Shown: in pieces, positions 26,779 through 34,961 of the stretch | Layout of the letters: each line of letters starts with the position of its first letter | How positions within the stretch are numbered: the stretch's first letter is position 1 | Assembly: GCF_040786285.1 (NCBI RefSeq) | Contig: NZ_JBFMKQ010000005.1 | Span: 1 to 64,000, forward strand | Source: Aquimarina sp040786285 | GTDB lineage: Bacteria; Bacteroidota; Bacteroidia; Flavobacteriales; Flavobacteriaceae | DNA: 64,000 nt | Direction of reading: 5' to 3' | Notes under the pieces: generated by a model | The model's input: only the letters and a program-made list of their open reading frames with translations | Database searches by the model: none | What the model was told of the DNA's origin: nothing | Made by a program: the position numbers and the translations under genes

Positions 26779-27900
26779 GTGATAGACAAAAAATATGATT
26801 ATTTAATAGTAGGAGCAGGGTTGTTTGGAAGTGTTTTTGCTCACGAAATGACAAAGCAGAATAAAAAATGCCTAGTGATCGATAAACGAAGTCACTTGGG
26901 TGGTAATGTATATTGTGAAGAAAAAGAGGGCATTAATGTTCATAAATACGGAGCTCATATTTTTCATACCAATGATAAAAAAATATGGGACTACGTTAAT
27001 CAATTTGCTACGTTTAATAATTATATAAATTCACCTTTATCTTTATCAAAAGGGAAATTGTATAATCTACCTTTTAATATGAATACCTTTTATCAATTAT
27101 GGGGAACAAAAACTCCTCTTGAAGCCAAACAAATAATTGACGAACAGGTAGCGAAATATGGAGTTAAATCCCCAAGTAATCTTGAAGAACAGGCTTTATC
27201 ATTGGCTGGAAAAGATATTTATGAAACTTTTATAAAAGAATATACCGAAAAACAATGGGGTAAAAAAGCAACAGAACTTCCTGCCTTTATTATTAAAAGA
27301 TTACCATTTAGATATACCTATAATAATAATTACTTTAATGATATCTATCAAGGGATTCCGATGGGGGGGTATAATGTTATTATCAATGGTCTACTTAAAG
27401 GGATAGAAACCAAAACAAATGTAGACTTTTTTGCTGATAGAGATCATTTAGAGTCCCTTGCAAACAAAGTGGTGTATACAGGTAAAATAGATGAGTTTTT
27501 TGATTATAAGTACGGACAATTAGAATATAGATCTTTACGTTTCGAACACGAATTACACAACATTGAAAATTATCAAGGAAACGCAGTAGTCAATTATAAT
27601 GATGCAGAATATTCGTTTACAAGAATTATAGAGCATAAACATTTTGAATTCGGAAAACAAAGCAACACCATTGTAACTAAAGAGTATCCAGAAAATTGGG
27701 ATAGAGGCAAAGAAGCGTATTACCCTATAAATAATGATAGCAATCAAAAGGTATTCAAAAAATATAAAGAAGAATCATTAAAATCTGAAAATGTGATTTT
27801 TGGTGGTAGATTAGCAGAGTATCGTTACTATGATATGCATCAAATAATAGCATCATCACTGGCTAAGGTAGAAGAAATATCTGGGTCAGAACCTGAATAA
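26779..27900 (+). CDS. glf: UDP-galactopyranose mutase
   Basis: The protein of 373 residues has the FAD-binding start Y-L-I-V-G-A-G-L-F-G-S and the mutase signatures C-L-V-I-D-K-R-S-H-L-G-G-N, G-A-H-I-F-H-T, the Y-T-E-K-Q-W-G segment, and the C-terminal G-G-R-L-A-E-Y-R-Y-Y-D-M-H motif, whose residues contact the UDP-sugar. It interconverts UDP-galactopyranose and UDP-galactofuranose in the cytoplasm. It starts with GTG at 26779; an upstream ATG at 26754 is in another frame. A TAGTTTTG -7-like box lies at 26725-26732 without a well-placed TTG. It pairs functionally with the divergent glycosyltransferase gene. Confidence 0.95.
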   Translation: MIDKKYDYLIVGAGLFGSVFAHEMTKQNKKCLVIDKRSHLGGNVYCEEKEGINVHKYGAHIFHTNDKKIWDYVNQFATFNNYINSPLSLSKGKLYNLPFNMNTFYQLWGTKTPLEAKQIIDEQVAKYGVKSPSNLEEQALSLAGKDIYETFIKEYTEKQWGKKATELPAFIIKRLPFRYTYNNNYFNDIYQGIPMGGYNVIINGLLKGIETKTNVDFFADRDHLESLANKVVYTGKIDEFFDYKYGQLEYRSLRFEHELHNIENYQGNAVVNYNDAEYSFTRIIEHKHFEFGKQSNTIVTKEYPENWDRGKEAYYPINNDSNQKVFKKYKEESLKSENVIFGGRLAEYRYYDMHQIIASSLAKVEEISGSEPE

Positions 27901-27930
27901 TTATAGGGATCAAAATTAGTTTAAAAACTA

Positions 27931-27961
27931 TTGGGTTTTTTCAATTGGTATGTTAACTTTG
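27931..27961 (+). promoter_or_regulatory. Consensus flavobacterial promoter (TTG-N20-TAACTTTG)
   Basis: TTG at 27931-27933 and TAACTTTG at 27954-27961 are separated by 20 nt, an exact match to the Bacteroidota -33/-7 consensus. Transcription would start near 27967, 24 bases before the coiled-coil gene that opens the zapA cluster. Confidence 0.7.
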
Positions 27962-27990
27962 TGTAACGAAGTATTGTGTAAAAATAATTA

Positions 27991-28281
27991 ATGAGTGATT
28001 TAATTGAAATTGTTGATTCTCTTGAAAATAGGATAAGCAAGTTGCTTCATAAGTATGAATTAATGAAACAACAAAATGCTAATCTAAAAGATAAAATAAA
28101 AGATTTAGAGTCTAATTCAGAACTTCAAATAAACCAATTAAAGCACTGGGAAGAAAAATTCAGTGCACTCAAGAATGCAAACGCAATGCTCGGCAGTGAC
28201 GAATATAAAAGGGAGACCAAGCTCAAAATAAACGCCTTAATAAGAGAGATAGATATGTGTATAGCACAACTCTCTGAATAA
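27991..28281 (+). CDS. Coiled-coil protein upstream of zapA, possibly ZapB-like
   Basis: The 96-residue product is almost entirely predicted coiled coil: heptad-like Leu/Ile spacing runs from about residue 4 to 65 (for example L-I-E-I-V-D-S-L-E-N-R-I-S-K-L), with Lys and Glu rich surfaces. In Bacteroidota a small coiled-coil gene of this type usually precedes zapA, and the two are 7 bases apart here, so a role in Z-ring or nucleoid organisation similar to ZapB is plausible. There is no sequence proof of that role. Confidence 0.65.
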   Translation: MSDLIEIVDSLENRISKLLHKYELMKQQNANLKDKIKDLESNSELQINQLKHWEEKFSALKNANAMLGSDEYKRETKLKINALIREIDMCIAQLSE

Positions 28282-28288
28282 GTAAAAC

Positions 28289-28579
28289 ATGGCAGAAAAG
28301 CTTAAAATTAAACTATCGATTGCAGATCGAGTATATCCTTTAACTATCTTTCCTGATCAGGAGGAAGGCTTGCGTAAAGCAGCAAAGAATATAGAGGCTA
28401 TGATTAAACAGTTTGAACAAAGTTATGCTGTAAGAGATAAGCAAGATGTTTTAGCCATGTGTGCTTTGCAGTTTGCGGCACAGGTCGAACAAAAGACTAT
28501 AGATAAAAATGATAATATGGTTAATGTAGGTAATAGATTGAATGCATTAAACGAGTTGTTACATGACCATTTATCATAA
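28289..28579 (+). CDS. zapA: Cell division protein ZapA
   Basis: This 96-residue protein matches the ZapA family: an N-terminal beta-hairpin domain with K-L-S-I-A-D-R-V-Y-P-L and E-E-G-L-R-K-A-A-K-N-I, and a C-terminal helix that mediates tetramer formation (A-L-Q-F-A-A-Q-V-E). ZapA bundles FtsZ filaments at midcell. It is the last protein gene before the 6S RNA and rny. Confidence 0.88.
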   Translation: MAEKLKIKLSIADRVYPLTIFPDQEEGLRKAAKNIEAMIKQFEQSYAVRDKQDVLAMCALQFAAQVEQKTIDKNDNMVNVGNRLNALNELLHDHLS

Positions 28580-28599
28580 CGTTCATAAAAATAAATAAG

Positions 28600-28772
28600 G
28601 TTACTGCCTGCACTAGTTGTTATTTTGATAAACTCAACAAGAATTAATTAAAAAGGGTGAGTTTAAATTGTAAAAGCGCGCCGCCATTATGAGCGGATTC
28701 TTGAGCAATTTGTTAGCCCTAAACCTGTTTTTACAGAGTTTATACAGAACCTTTGCTAGTGCAGGCTTTTTT
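28600..28772 (+). ncRNA. ssrS: 6S RNA (6S-Flavo type)
   Basis: The region between zapA and rny folds into a long closing stem, GCCTGCACTAG (28606-28616) with CTAGTGCAGGC (28756-28766), a perfect 11-bp pair enclosing about 139 nt, and ends in a T run (28767-28773). Inside are a partly paired central region and the GCGCGCCGCC segment. This size and shape, a helix around a large central bubble that mimics an open promoter, is that of 6S RNA, which binds housekeeping RNA polymerase. The zapA-rny position is where the flavobacterial 6S RNA family sits. No open reading frame explains the conservation-like pairing. Confidence 0.8.
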
Positions 28773-28795
28773 ATATATAAATATTAACAACGATT

Positions 28796-30361
28796 ATGGA
28801 TAACATTATATATCTGGTCGGCGCTTCAGTTGTGGGGTTAGTGATAGGTTTTATTATCGCTAAAGTACTTGAGCGTAGCAGAGCATCAGAGATTATTAAA
28901 GACGCAAAGAAGACTTCCGGAAGTATTATAAGAGAAGCAAAAAGCGAAGGGGAGACCCTTAAAAAAGATAAAATGCTTCAGGCAAAAGAAAAGTTTATAG
29001 AACTAAAATCTGAGCATGAAAAGGTGATATTGTCAAGAGATAAAAAAATTGCCGAGGCAGAAAAAAGAACAAGAGACAAAGAGTCTCAAGTTTCTAATGA
29101 GTTGTCTAAAAGTAAAAAGCTGAATACTGAGCTTGAAGAAAAGATGAAAAATTATGATCAACGTAATGAATATCTTGAAAAAAAGCAAAGTGAACTCAAA
29201 AAGCTTCATAAGAGTCAAGTTCAGCAATTAGAAGTTATATCTGGGTTATCTGCCGAAGAAGCCAAAGAGCAATTGGTTGAGTCGTTAAAAGAACAAGCTA
29301 AGACAGATTCGATGGCACTTATTCAGGATACCATTGAAGAAGCAAAATTAACTGCACAACAAGAAGCTAAAAAGGTTGTGATTAATACAATTCAAAGAAT
29401 AGGTACAGAAGAGGCAATAGAGAATTGTGTTTCGGTATTTAATATTGAAAGTGATGATGTAAAAGGCCGTATTATAGGTCGAGAGGGAAGAAATATTAGA
29501 GCTATAGAGGCTGCTACCGGAGTAGAAATCATAGTTGATGATACACCAGAAGCCATAATTCTTTCATGTTTTGACTCCGTTAGAAGAGAAGTTGCTAGAT
29601 TGTCTCTACATAAACTCGTAACCGATGGACGAATACACCCAGCACGAATTGAAGAGGTTGTTAAGAAAACCAGGAAACAAATTGATGAGGAAATTATTGA
29701 GGTAGGTAAGCGTACGGTTATTGATTTAGGGATACATGGATTGCATCCAGAGTTAATTAAAACTGTGGGAAGGATGAAGTATAGATCTTCTTATGGGCAA
29801 AATTTATTACAACACTCAAGAGAAGTGGCAAAATTATGTGGCGTTATGGCCGCAGAGTTGGGATTAAATCCTAAACTTGCTAAAAGAGCTGGATTACTTC
29901 ATGATATTGGAAAAGTACCGGATACAGAAACAGAGGTGCCACACGCCATCTTAGGGATGCAGTGGGCAGAAAAATATGGAGAAAAACCTGAAGTTTGTAA
30001 TGCTATTGGGGCTCACCACGATGAAGTAGAAATGACCTCGTTAATATCTCCGATTATTCAGGTTTGTGATGCGATTAGTGGAGCAAGACCTGGGGCTAGA
30101 CGACAAGTATTAGATTCGTATATTCAAAGGTTGAAAGATTTAGAAGAGATTGCTTTTGCTTTTGATGGGGTTAAAAAGGCATATGCTATCCAGGCGGGTA
30201 GAGAACTACGGGTAATTGTAGAAAGTGAAAAAGTAAATGATGAAAGAGCTGCAAGCTTGTCTTTTGAAATCTCTCAAAAAATTCAAACCGATATGACGTA
30301 TCCAGGTCAGGTAAAAATAACAGTAATACGAGAAACGAGAGCTGTGAATATTGCTAAATAG
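28796..30361 (+). CDS. rny: Ribonuclease Y
   Basis: The 521-residue protein has the RNase Y layout: an N-terminal transmembrane helix (about residues 3-24), a long coiled coil (about 30-200), a KH domain around G-R-I-I-G-R-E-G-R-N-I-R (near residue 225), and an HD phosphohydrolase domain with the metal site L-L-H-D-I-G-K and H-H-D-E. It is a membrane-tethered endonuclease that begins mRNA decay. It is 24 bases downstream of the 6S RNA terminator-like T run. A terminator follows at 30388. Confidence 0.95.
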   Translation: MDNIIYLVGASVVGLVIGFIIAKVLERSRASEIIKDAKKTSGSIIREAKSEGETLKKDKMLQAKEKFIELKSEHEKVILSRDKKIAEAEKRTRDKESQVSNELSKSKKLNTELEEKMKNYDQRNEYLEKKQSELKKLHKSQVQQLEVISGLSAEEAKEQLVESLKEQAKTDSMALIQDTIEEAKLTAQQEAKKVVINTIQRIGTEEAIENCVSVFNIESDDVKGRIIGREGRNIRAIEAATGVEIIVDDTPEAIILSCFDSVRREVARLSLHKLVTDGRIHPARIEEVVKKTRKQIDEEIIEVGKRTVIDLGIHGLHPELIKTVGRMKYRSSYGQNLLQHSREVAKLCGVMAAELGLNPKLAKRAGLLHDIGKVPDTETEVPHAILGMQWAEKYGEKPEVCNAIGAHHDEVEMTSLISPIIQVCDAISGARPGARRQVLDSYIQRLKDLEEIAFAFDGVKKAYAIQAGRELRVIVESEKVNDERAASLSFEISQKIQTDMTYPGQVKITVIRETRAVNIAK

Positions 30362-30387
30362 GGTGATGTTTTACACATATAAAGTAG

Positions 30388-30418
30388 AAAAATGGAGAGG
30401 ATAACTCTCCATTTTTTA
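30388..30418. terminator. Intrinsic terminator after rny, bidirectional
   Basis: AAAAATGGAGAG (30388-30399) and CTCTCCATTTTT (30405-30416) form a perfect 12-bp stem with a 5-nt loop, A-rich on the left and T-rich on the right. Its right arm reaches the stop codon of the convergent paralogue gene at 30416. Confidence 0.88.
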
Positions 30419-30814
30419 TTGGTTTTGTTCAGTTAATCCATTTTTACGTCTTTTTATGACTTCATCTTTCCAAAATAATGCTTCTTCGAGGGTTTCAAAT
30501 TGTTGAAACCTTTTATTGGTGAATACTTTTTCTATTTTGGCTTGACTTTTTTGTTTTGGGTCATTAGAAACAATTGCTATTCCTAATAAATTTTTAATTT
30601 TATTGCTTTCAATATATATCATAGGGTCAATAGTATAAGAATTGATACGTATAGCCAGGTATACGTAGAATTTGTTTTTAAAATGCTTATTTGTAACAAA
30701 ACTCAATTCGGCAATATGCTCTGGTACTACAGTTACTCCTTCATTTATATAAACCCGTATATGGTCATCATATATTTCTGCAAGACAATAATCAAAATTG
30801 TAAGATGTAATCAT
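30416..30814 (-). CDS. STAS/SEC14-like small protein, paralogue 3 of 3
   Basis: The 132-residue product belongs to a set of three adjacent paralogues. All start M-I-T-S-Y-(N/D), then have an acidic strand, a G-V-T-V or G-I-T-V turn, a K-H-F or K-H-Y helix, V-Y-(I/L)-x-x-R-(I/V)-x-S-Y, a D-P or N-P strand, (A/V)-V-S-(N/D)-(D/T)-P, and a C-terminal F-x-x-F-(E/D)-T-(L/I)-(E/K)-E-A helix. That alternation fits the SpoIIAA-like STAS/SEC14 fold seen in small Bacteroidota proteins. This member has lost the V-Y-I-S-H-R histidine (it reads V-Y-L-A-I-R) and is the most diverged. Function is unknown. Confidence 0.62.
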   Translation of the reverse strand: MITSYNFDYCLAEIYDDHIRVYINEGVTVVPEHIAELSFVTNKHFKNKFYVYLAIRINSYTIDPMIYIESNKIKNLLGIAIVSNDPKQKSQAKIEKVFTNKRFQQFETLEEALFWKDEVIKRRKNGLTEQNQ

Positions 30815-30957
30815 ATAATTTAAAAGTATAGTTCGGTTTTTGTTAATTGAAAAAGTGAGATTTCCCTTCTTCTCTAGAATATTAAGGTAAGAAAAAAATA
30901 TGATACATTACCTAATGTATATGTATTGCGTTTGTTTTTTCCGAAGATTTGGTATAG

Positions 30958-31335
30958 TTAATCGATGTATTTTTTTATGATCTCATCTTTCCATTTCAAT
31001 GCTTCTTCTAGGGTGTCGAAATGTTGAAATTCCTTCTCAAAGAATGGTTTTTCAACCTTGGTTTGTATTTTTTGCAGAGGATCATCAGACACAACAGCAA
31101 CACCAATCAAACTGGGAACTTTACTGGATTCTAAATGGGTGGCTGGATTAACAGAGTAGGAGTTAACTCTGTGGGAGATATAAACGAAGGGCCTGTTTTT
31201 GTAATGCTTATTGACGATTTCGAGAAATGTACCTATGTAATTTGGAGACACGGTAACTCCTTTTTTCATTACCACAATAGCATAATCATTATATAGTTCT
31301 GCAGTACAAAATTCTAAATTATATGACGTAATCAT
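30958..31335 (-). CDS. STAS/SEC14-like small protein, paralogue 2 of 3
   Basis: The middle paralogue, 125 residues, starts M-I-T-S-Y-N-L-E-F-C and shares the motifs V-Y-I-S-H-R-V-N-S-Y-S-V, V-V-S-D-D-P-L-Q-K and F-D-T-L-E-E-A-L-K-W-K-D-E-I-I with its neighbours. It is separated from the upstream copy by 99 bases and from the downstream one by 143, long enough for separate promoters. Tandem duplication is obvious by eye. Proposed fold is STAS/SEC14-like (moderate confidence), with no enzymatic residues recognised. Confidence 0.62.
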   Translation of the reverse strand: MITSYNLEFCTAELYNDYAIVVMKKGVTVSPNYIGTFLEIVNKHYKNRPFVYISHRVNSYSVNPATHLESSKVPSLIGVAVVSDDPLQKIQTKVEKPFFEKEFQHFDTLEEALKWKDEIIKKYID

Positions 31336-31434
31336 CAGTGTAAATCGACATTAAGGTATATGTTATTAAGTTACGATAAATGTTGATGATTTGTGGTATG
31401 AAATTTTGTTTTTTTAGTCTTTTTCCGCAGAATC

Positions 31435-31818
31435 TTAATTCTGTAAAGAACGTTTCTTGATAATTTTATCTTTCCAGTTAATAGCTTCTTTAATGGTTTC
31501 AAAATGACGAAATTCTTTTCCGAAAAAGACCTTTTCAACTTTGGTTTGCATTTTTTGAAGAGGAGTATTAGATACAACAGCAAAACCAACTAAGTTTTTA
31601 ATTTTTGCAGTTTCTATGTATATAGTTGGGTCTACAGAATAGGAGTGGATTCTATGTGAGATATAAACAAATGTTTTGTTTTCGAAGTGTTTCTCAGCTA
31701 TTTCTACAAATATGTCATTATACTCTGGTAGAACAGTAATTCCTTCATTCATTATATTGATAACATAATTTTCGTATATATCCATTTGGCAGAAGCCTAA
31801 ATCATAGGAGGTGATCAT
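31435..31818 (-). CDS. STAS/SEC14-like small protein, paralogue 1 of 3
   Basis: The 127-residue upstream member starts M-I-T-S-Y-D-L-G-F-C-Q and carries V-Y-I-S-H-R-I-H-S-Y-S-V-D-P, A-V-V-S-N-T-P-L-Q-K and F-E-T-I-K-E-A-I-N-W-K-D. It is closest to paralogue 2. An open frame in another register within this gene (31371-31589) is a shadow. The three genes lie between the rny and clpC terminators as a self-contained block. Confidence 0.62.
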   Translation of the reverse strand: MITSYDLGFCQMDIYENYVINIMNEGITVLPEYNDIFVEIAEKHFENKTFVYISHRIHSYSVDPTIYIETAKIKNLVGFAVVSNTPLQKMQTKVEKVFFGKEFRHFETIKEAINWKDKIIKKRSLQN

Positions 31819-31964
31819 CGAATTTAATTGACTTTAAATTGGTGGTTTTTTTTATAAGTTATGAAAAAATCTGTTGAAGAAAGGTCAAAGACCGTTTTTT
31901 AACTTGTGTTTAATCTGAGGTAAGGTGTTTCTACAGAAGTTAGATTTTATTACCATTCTTTTCT

Positions 31965-31999
31965 AAAAAAGAGGCTGTTAATAGTGGTTAACAGCCTCT
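31965..31999 (-). terminator. Intrinsic terminator of clpC
   Basis: GAGGCTGTTAA (31971-31981) pairs perfectly with TTAACAGCCTC (31988-31998). On the minus strand the stem is followed by a T run (AAAAAA at 31965-31970 on the plus strand). It lies about 40 bases after the clpC stop codon. Confidence 0.87.
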
Positions 32000-32036
32000 T
32001 TGTATTATTTACTAGATTCTTAGCTAATATATATGC

Positions 32037-34595
32037 TTAGGATTCTGTAGACTTTTCAGCTTTTTTAATGGTTATGGTTAACTCTCCTAATTTGTCATCC
32101 ATATCCATAAATATGCTATCACCTTCCTGAAGTTGAGCATTAATTATCTCTTCTGCAAGGGCGTCTTCGATATACTTTTGGATGGCTCTTTTAAGAGGTC
32201 TCGCTCCGTATTGTCTGTCAAATCCTTTCTCGGTAATATAATCTTTAGCTTTTTCGCTTAAAGTAAGGTCATATCCCAGTCCTCTGATTCTTCCGTATAG
32301 TTTATCAAGCTCGATATCAATAATCTTATGAATATCTTCTCTTTCTAAGGCATTGAATACAACTACATCATCAACTCTGTTCAGAAATTCAGGTGCAAAA
32401 GCTTTTTTTAATGCATTTTCTATAACTCCTTTGGCGTAATCTTCTGCCTGTGTTTTTTTAGCAGAAGTTCCAAAACCAACACCTTGACCAAAATCTTTTA
32501 ATTTTCTGGCTCCAATATTAGAGGTCATTATAATTATTGCATTTCTAAAATCAATTTTTCGACCTAAACTATCCGTCAAATAACCATCATCTAATACCTG
32601 TAGCATCATATTAAATACATCAGGATGTGCTTTTTCGATCTCATCAAGAAGAATGACTGCGTATGGTTTTCTTCTTACTTTTTCTGTAAGTTGACCACCT
32701 TCTTCATACCCTACATATCCCGGAGGCGCTCCAACTAATCTAGAGACGGCAAATTTCTCCATATACTCACTCATGTCGATACGAATAAGTGTGTCTTCAC
32801 TATCAAATAATTCTTTAGCGAGTACTTTGGCTAATTGAGTTTTACCAACACCTGTCTGACCTAAGAAAATAAATGATCCTATTGGTTTATTAGGGTCTTT
32901 AAGACCTGCACGATTACGTTGTATAGCTTTTACTACCTTGGTAACAGCTTCTTCCTGTCCAATTACTTTACCCATAATTAGGTTAGGTAATTCTGCCAAT
33001 TTGTTACTTTCGGTCTGAGCAATACGATTTACGGGGATACCAGTCATCATCGAAACTACATCGGCAACATTTTCTTCGTCTACAGTTTCTTTGTGTAGTT
33101 TAGATTCTTTCTCCCATTGTTCTTGAGCCACTGCAAGTTCTTTTTCAAGATTCTTTTCGTCGTCCCTTAGTTTAGCCGCTTCTTCGTATTTTTGTTTTTT
33201 AACGACACTGTTTTTTAGTTCTCTAACCTCTTCTAATTTCTTTTCTAGATCGAGAACTTTTTTAGGAACATCAATATTGGTTATATGAACTCTTGAACCA
33301 GCTTCATCTAAAGCATCAATAGCTTTATCTGGTAAAAATCGATCTGTCATATATCTATTGGTTAGTTTTACACAAGCCTGTATTGCTTCATCGGTATAAC
33401 TAACATTGTGATGTTCTTCGTATTTTTCTTTAATATTATTAAGGATTTCAATGGTTTCTTCAATATTTGTAGGTTCTACAATTACTTTTTGAAAACGTCT
33501 TTCTAAGGCACCATCTTTTTCGATATATTGTCTATATTCATCGAGTGTAGTTGCGCCAATACATTGAATTTCCCCTCTTGCCAAAGCGGGCTTAAACATG
33601 TTAGAAGCATCAAGACTTCCTGTGGCTCCACCAGCACCCACGATAGTATGAATTTCATCTATAAAAAGAATAATATCATCATTCTTTTCAAGTTCATTCA
33701 TTACCGCTTTCATTCGTTCTTCAAACTGACCACGATACTTAGTACCTGCTACCAAACTTGCTAAATCCAATGTAACGACACGTTTGTCGAATAAAATTCG
33801 CGAAACTTTTCGTTTTACAATTCTTAAGGCGAGTCCTTCAGCAATAGCAGATTTACCAACTCCTGGTTCTCCTATTAATAGCGGGTTATTTTTTTTGCGT
33901 CTACTTAGTATTTGAGACACACGTTCTATTTCTTTAGATCTCCCTACAACAGGGTCTAGTTTACCTTCTTCTGCCATAGCAGTTAAATCACGCCCAAAAT
34001 TATCTAAGACAGGTGTTTTAGATTTTTTTCCAGCTTTGCTTCCTCCAGAAGGAGAGTTAAAGGGGTTTTCTTTAGAGGAATCACCAGTTAAATCATCATC
34101 GTCTTCTGAGAAAGATTCTGCTTTTGGGTTGTCTATGTATTCTTCGTCGTTAGCAATCATATACTTAAATTGGTCTTTAACGTTATCATAATCAACTTTT
34201 AAACGATTTAAAAGTTTAGTAGTTGGGTCATTTTCATTTCTTAAAATGCACAAAAGGAGATGTGCTGTATTAATTGATGAACTTTGAAATAATTTTGCTT
34301 CTAAAAAAGTGGTTTTTAAAGCCCTTTCTGCCTGCCTTGTTAAATGCAAGTTCTTTTTTTCATTTGATACTACCGCTACATCGGGGTTTGCCGGGCTAAG
34401 AATTTCAACTTTTCTTCTTAGGTTGGTCAGGTCAATATCCAATGCATCTAATATGTTAATTGCCTTCCCGCTTCCATCACGTAATAAACCTAGCATAAGA
34501 TGTTCGGTACCTATAAAGTCGTGCCCTAATCTAAGGGCTTCTTCTTTACTGTATGCAATAACATCTTTTACTCTAGGTGAAAAATTATCATCCAT
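32037..34595 (-). CDS. clpC: ATP-dependent Clp protease ATP-binding subunit ClpC
   Basis: The 852-residue protein has an N-terminal Clp repeat domain (about residues 1-150), two AAA+ modules with Walker A motifs G-E-P-G-V-G-K-S (near 243) and G-Q-T-G-V-G-K-T (near 579), Walker B I-L-F-I-D-E-I-H and I-L-L-D-E-I-E, and a UVR motif in the middle domain (Q-K-Y-E-E-A-A-K-L-R-D-D-E-K) that marks ClpC, not ClpA or ClpB. It unfolds proteins for ClpP and needs adaptor proteins. It is transcribed divergently from gyrA across a 366-base gap. Confidence 0.95.
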   Translation of the reverse strand: MDDNFSPRVKDVIAYSKEEALRLGHDFIGTEHLMLGLLRDGSGKAINILDALDIDLTNLRRKVEILSPANPDVAVVSNEKKNLHLTRQAERALKTTFLEAKLFQSSSINTAHLLLCILRNENDPTTKLLNRLKVDYDNVKDQFKYMIANDEEYIDNPKAESFSEDDDDLTGDSSKENPFNSPSGGSKAGKKSKTPVLDNFGRDLTAMAEEGKLDPVVGRSKEIERVSQILSRRKKNNPLLIGEPGVGKSAIAEGLALRIVKRKVSRILFDKRVVTLDLASLVAGTKYRGQFEERMKAVMNELEKNDDIILFIDEIHTIVGAGGATGSLDASNMFKPALARGEIQCIGATTLDEYRQYIEKDGALERRFQKVIVEPTNIEETIEILNNIKEKYEEHHNVSYTDEAIQACVKLTNRYMTDRFLPDKAIDALDEAGSRVHITNIDVPKKVLDLEKKLEEVRELKNSVVKKQKYEEAAKLRDDEKNLEKELAVAQEQWEKESKLHKETVDEENVADVVSMMTGIPVNRIAQTESNKLAELPNLIMGKVIGQEEAVTKVVKAIQRNRAGLKDPNKPIGSFIFLGQTGVGKTQLAKVLAKELFDSEDTLIRIDMSEYMEKFAVSRLVGAPPGYVGYEEGGQLTEKVRRKPYAVILLDEIEKAHPDVFNMMLQVLDDGYLTDSLGRKIDFRNAIIIMTSNIGARKLKDFGQGVGFGTSAKKTQAEDYAKGVIENALKKAFAPEFLNRVDDVVVFNALEREDIHKIIDIELDKLYGRIRGLGYDLTLSEKAKDYITEKGFDRQYGARPLKRAIQKYIEDALAEEIINAQLQEGDSIFMDMDDKLGELTITIKKAEKSTES

Positions 34596-34961
34596 AAGAT
34601 TAATCTCTTTCTTTTTAACTAAAATAGTAATTTTTTAGGATTAGTAAGGCAAAAACTATTCCTTTTACACGATCATTAACAAATATCTGACAGTAATGTA
34701 ATATTATGTCATATAAATGAGGATCTTATATAAAGATTGCTGTTTTTTTACTGACAAATTAGAGGTCTTTTGCCTTAATCATTGGTAAATAGACAAAAAA
34801 AGGTTTAATAATCAAAACCTATCGATATAGACTTATTAACTATAGATAGCATTATTTTTGTTAATAAATTACGTATATTACATAGCTTATTCGCTGTTAA
34901 AACCGTCTTAAATTACTTAAATTAGCGCGTTTATTAATTCAATTTTAGAAAAAAGTTTTTT
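34596..34961. other. Divergent intergenic region clpC-gyrA
   Basis: This A+T-rich region holds the promoters of both flanking genes. A TATTTTTG box at 34853-34860 matches the -7 element for gyrA but lacks a TTG at normal spacing. No clear -33/-7 pair for clpC, CtsR-like operator or RNA structure stands out, and no open frame longer than a few codons is convincing. Confidence 0.45.

Noticed and set aside
31371..31589. Frame overlapping paralogue 1
   Set aside because: It is a shifted reading of the same gene's 3' part, Lys-rich, with no separate support.
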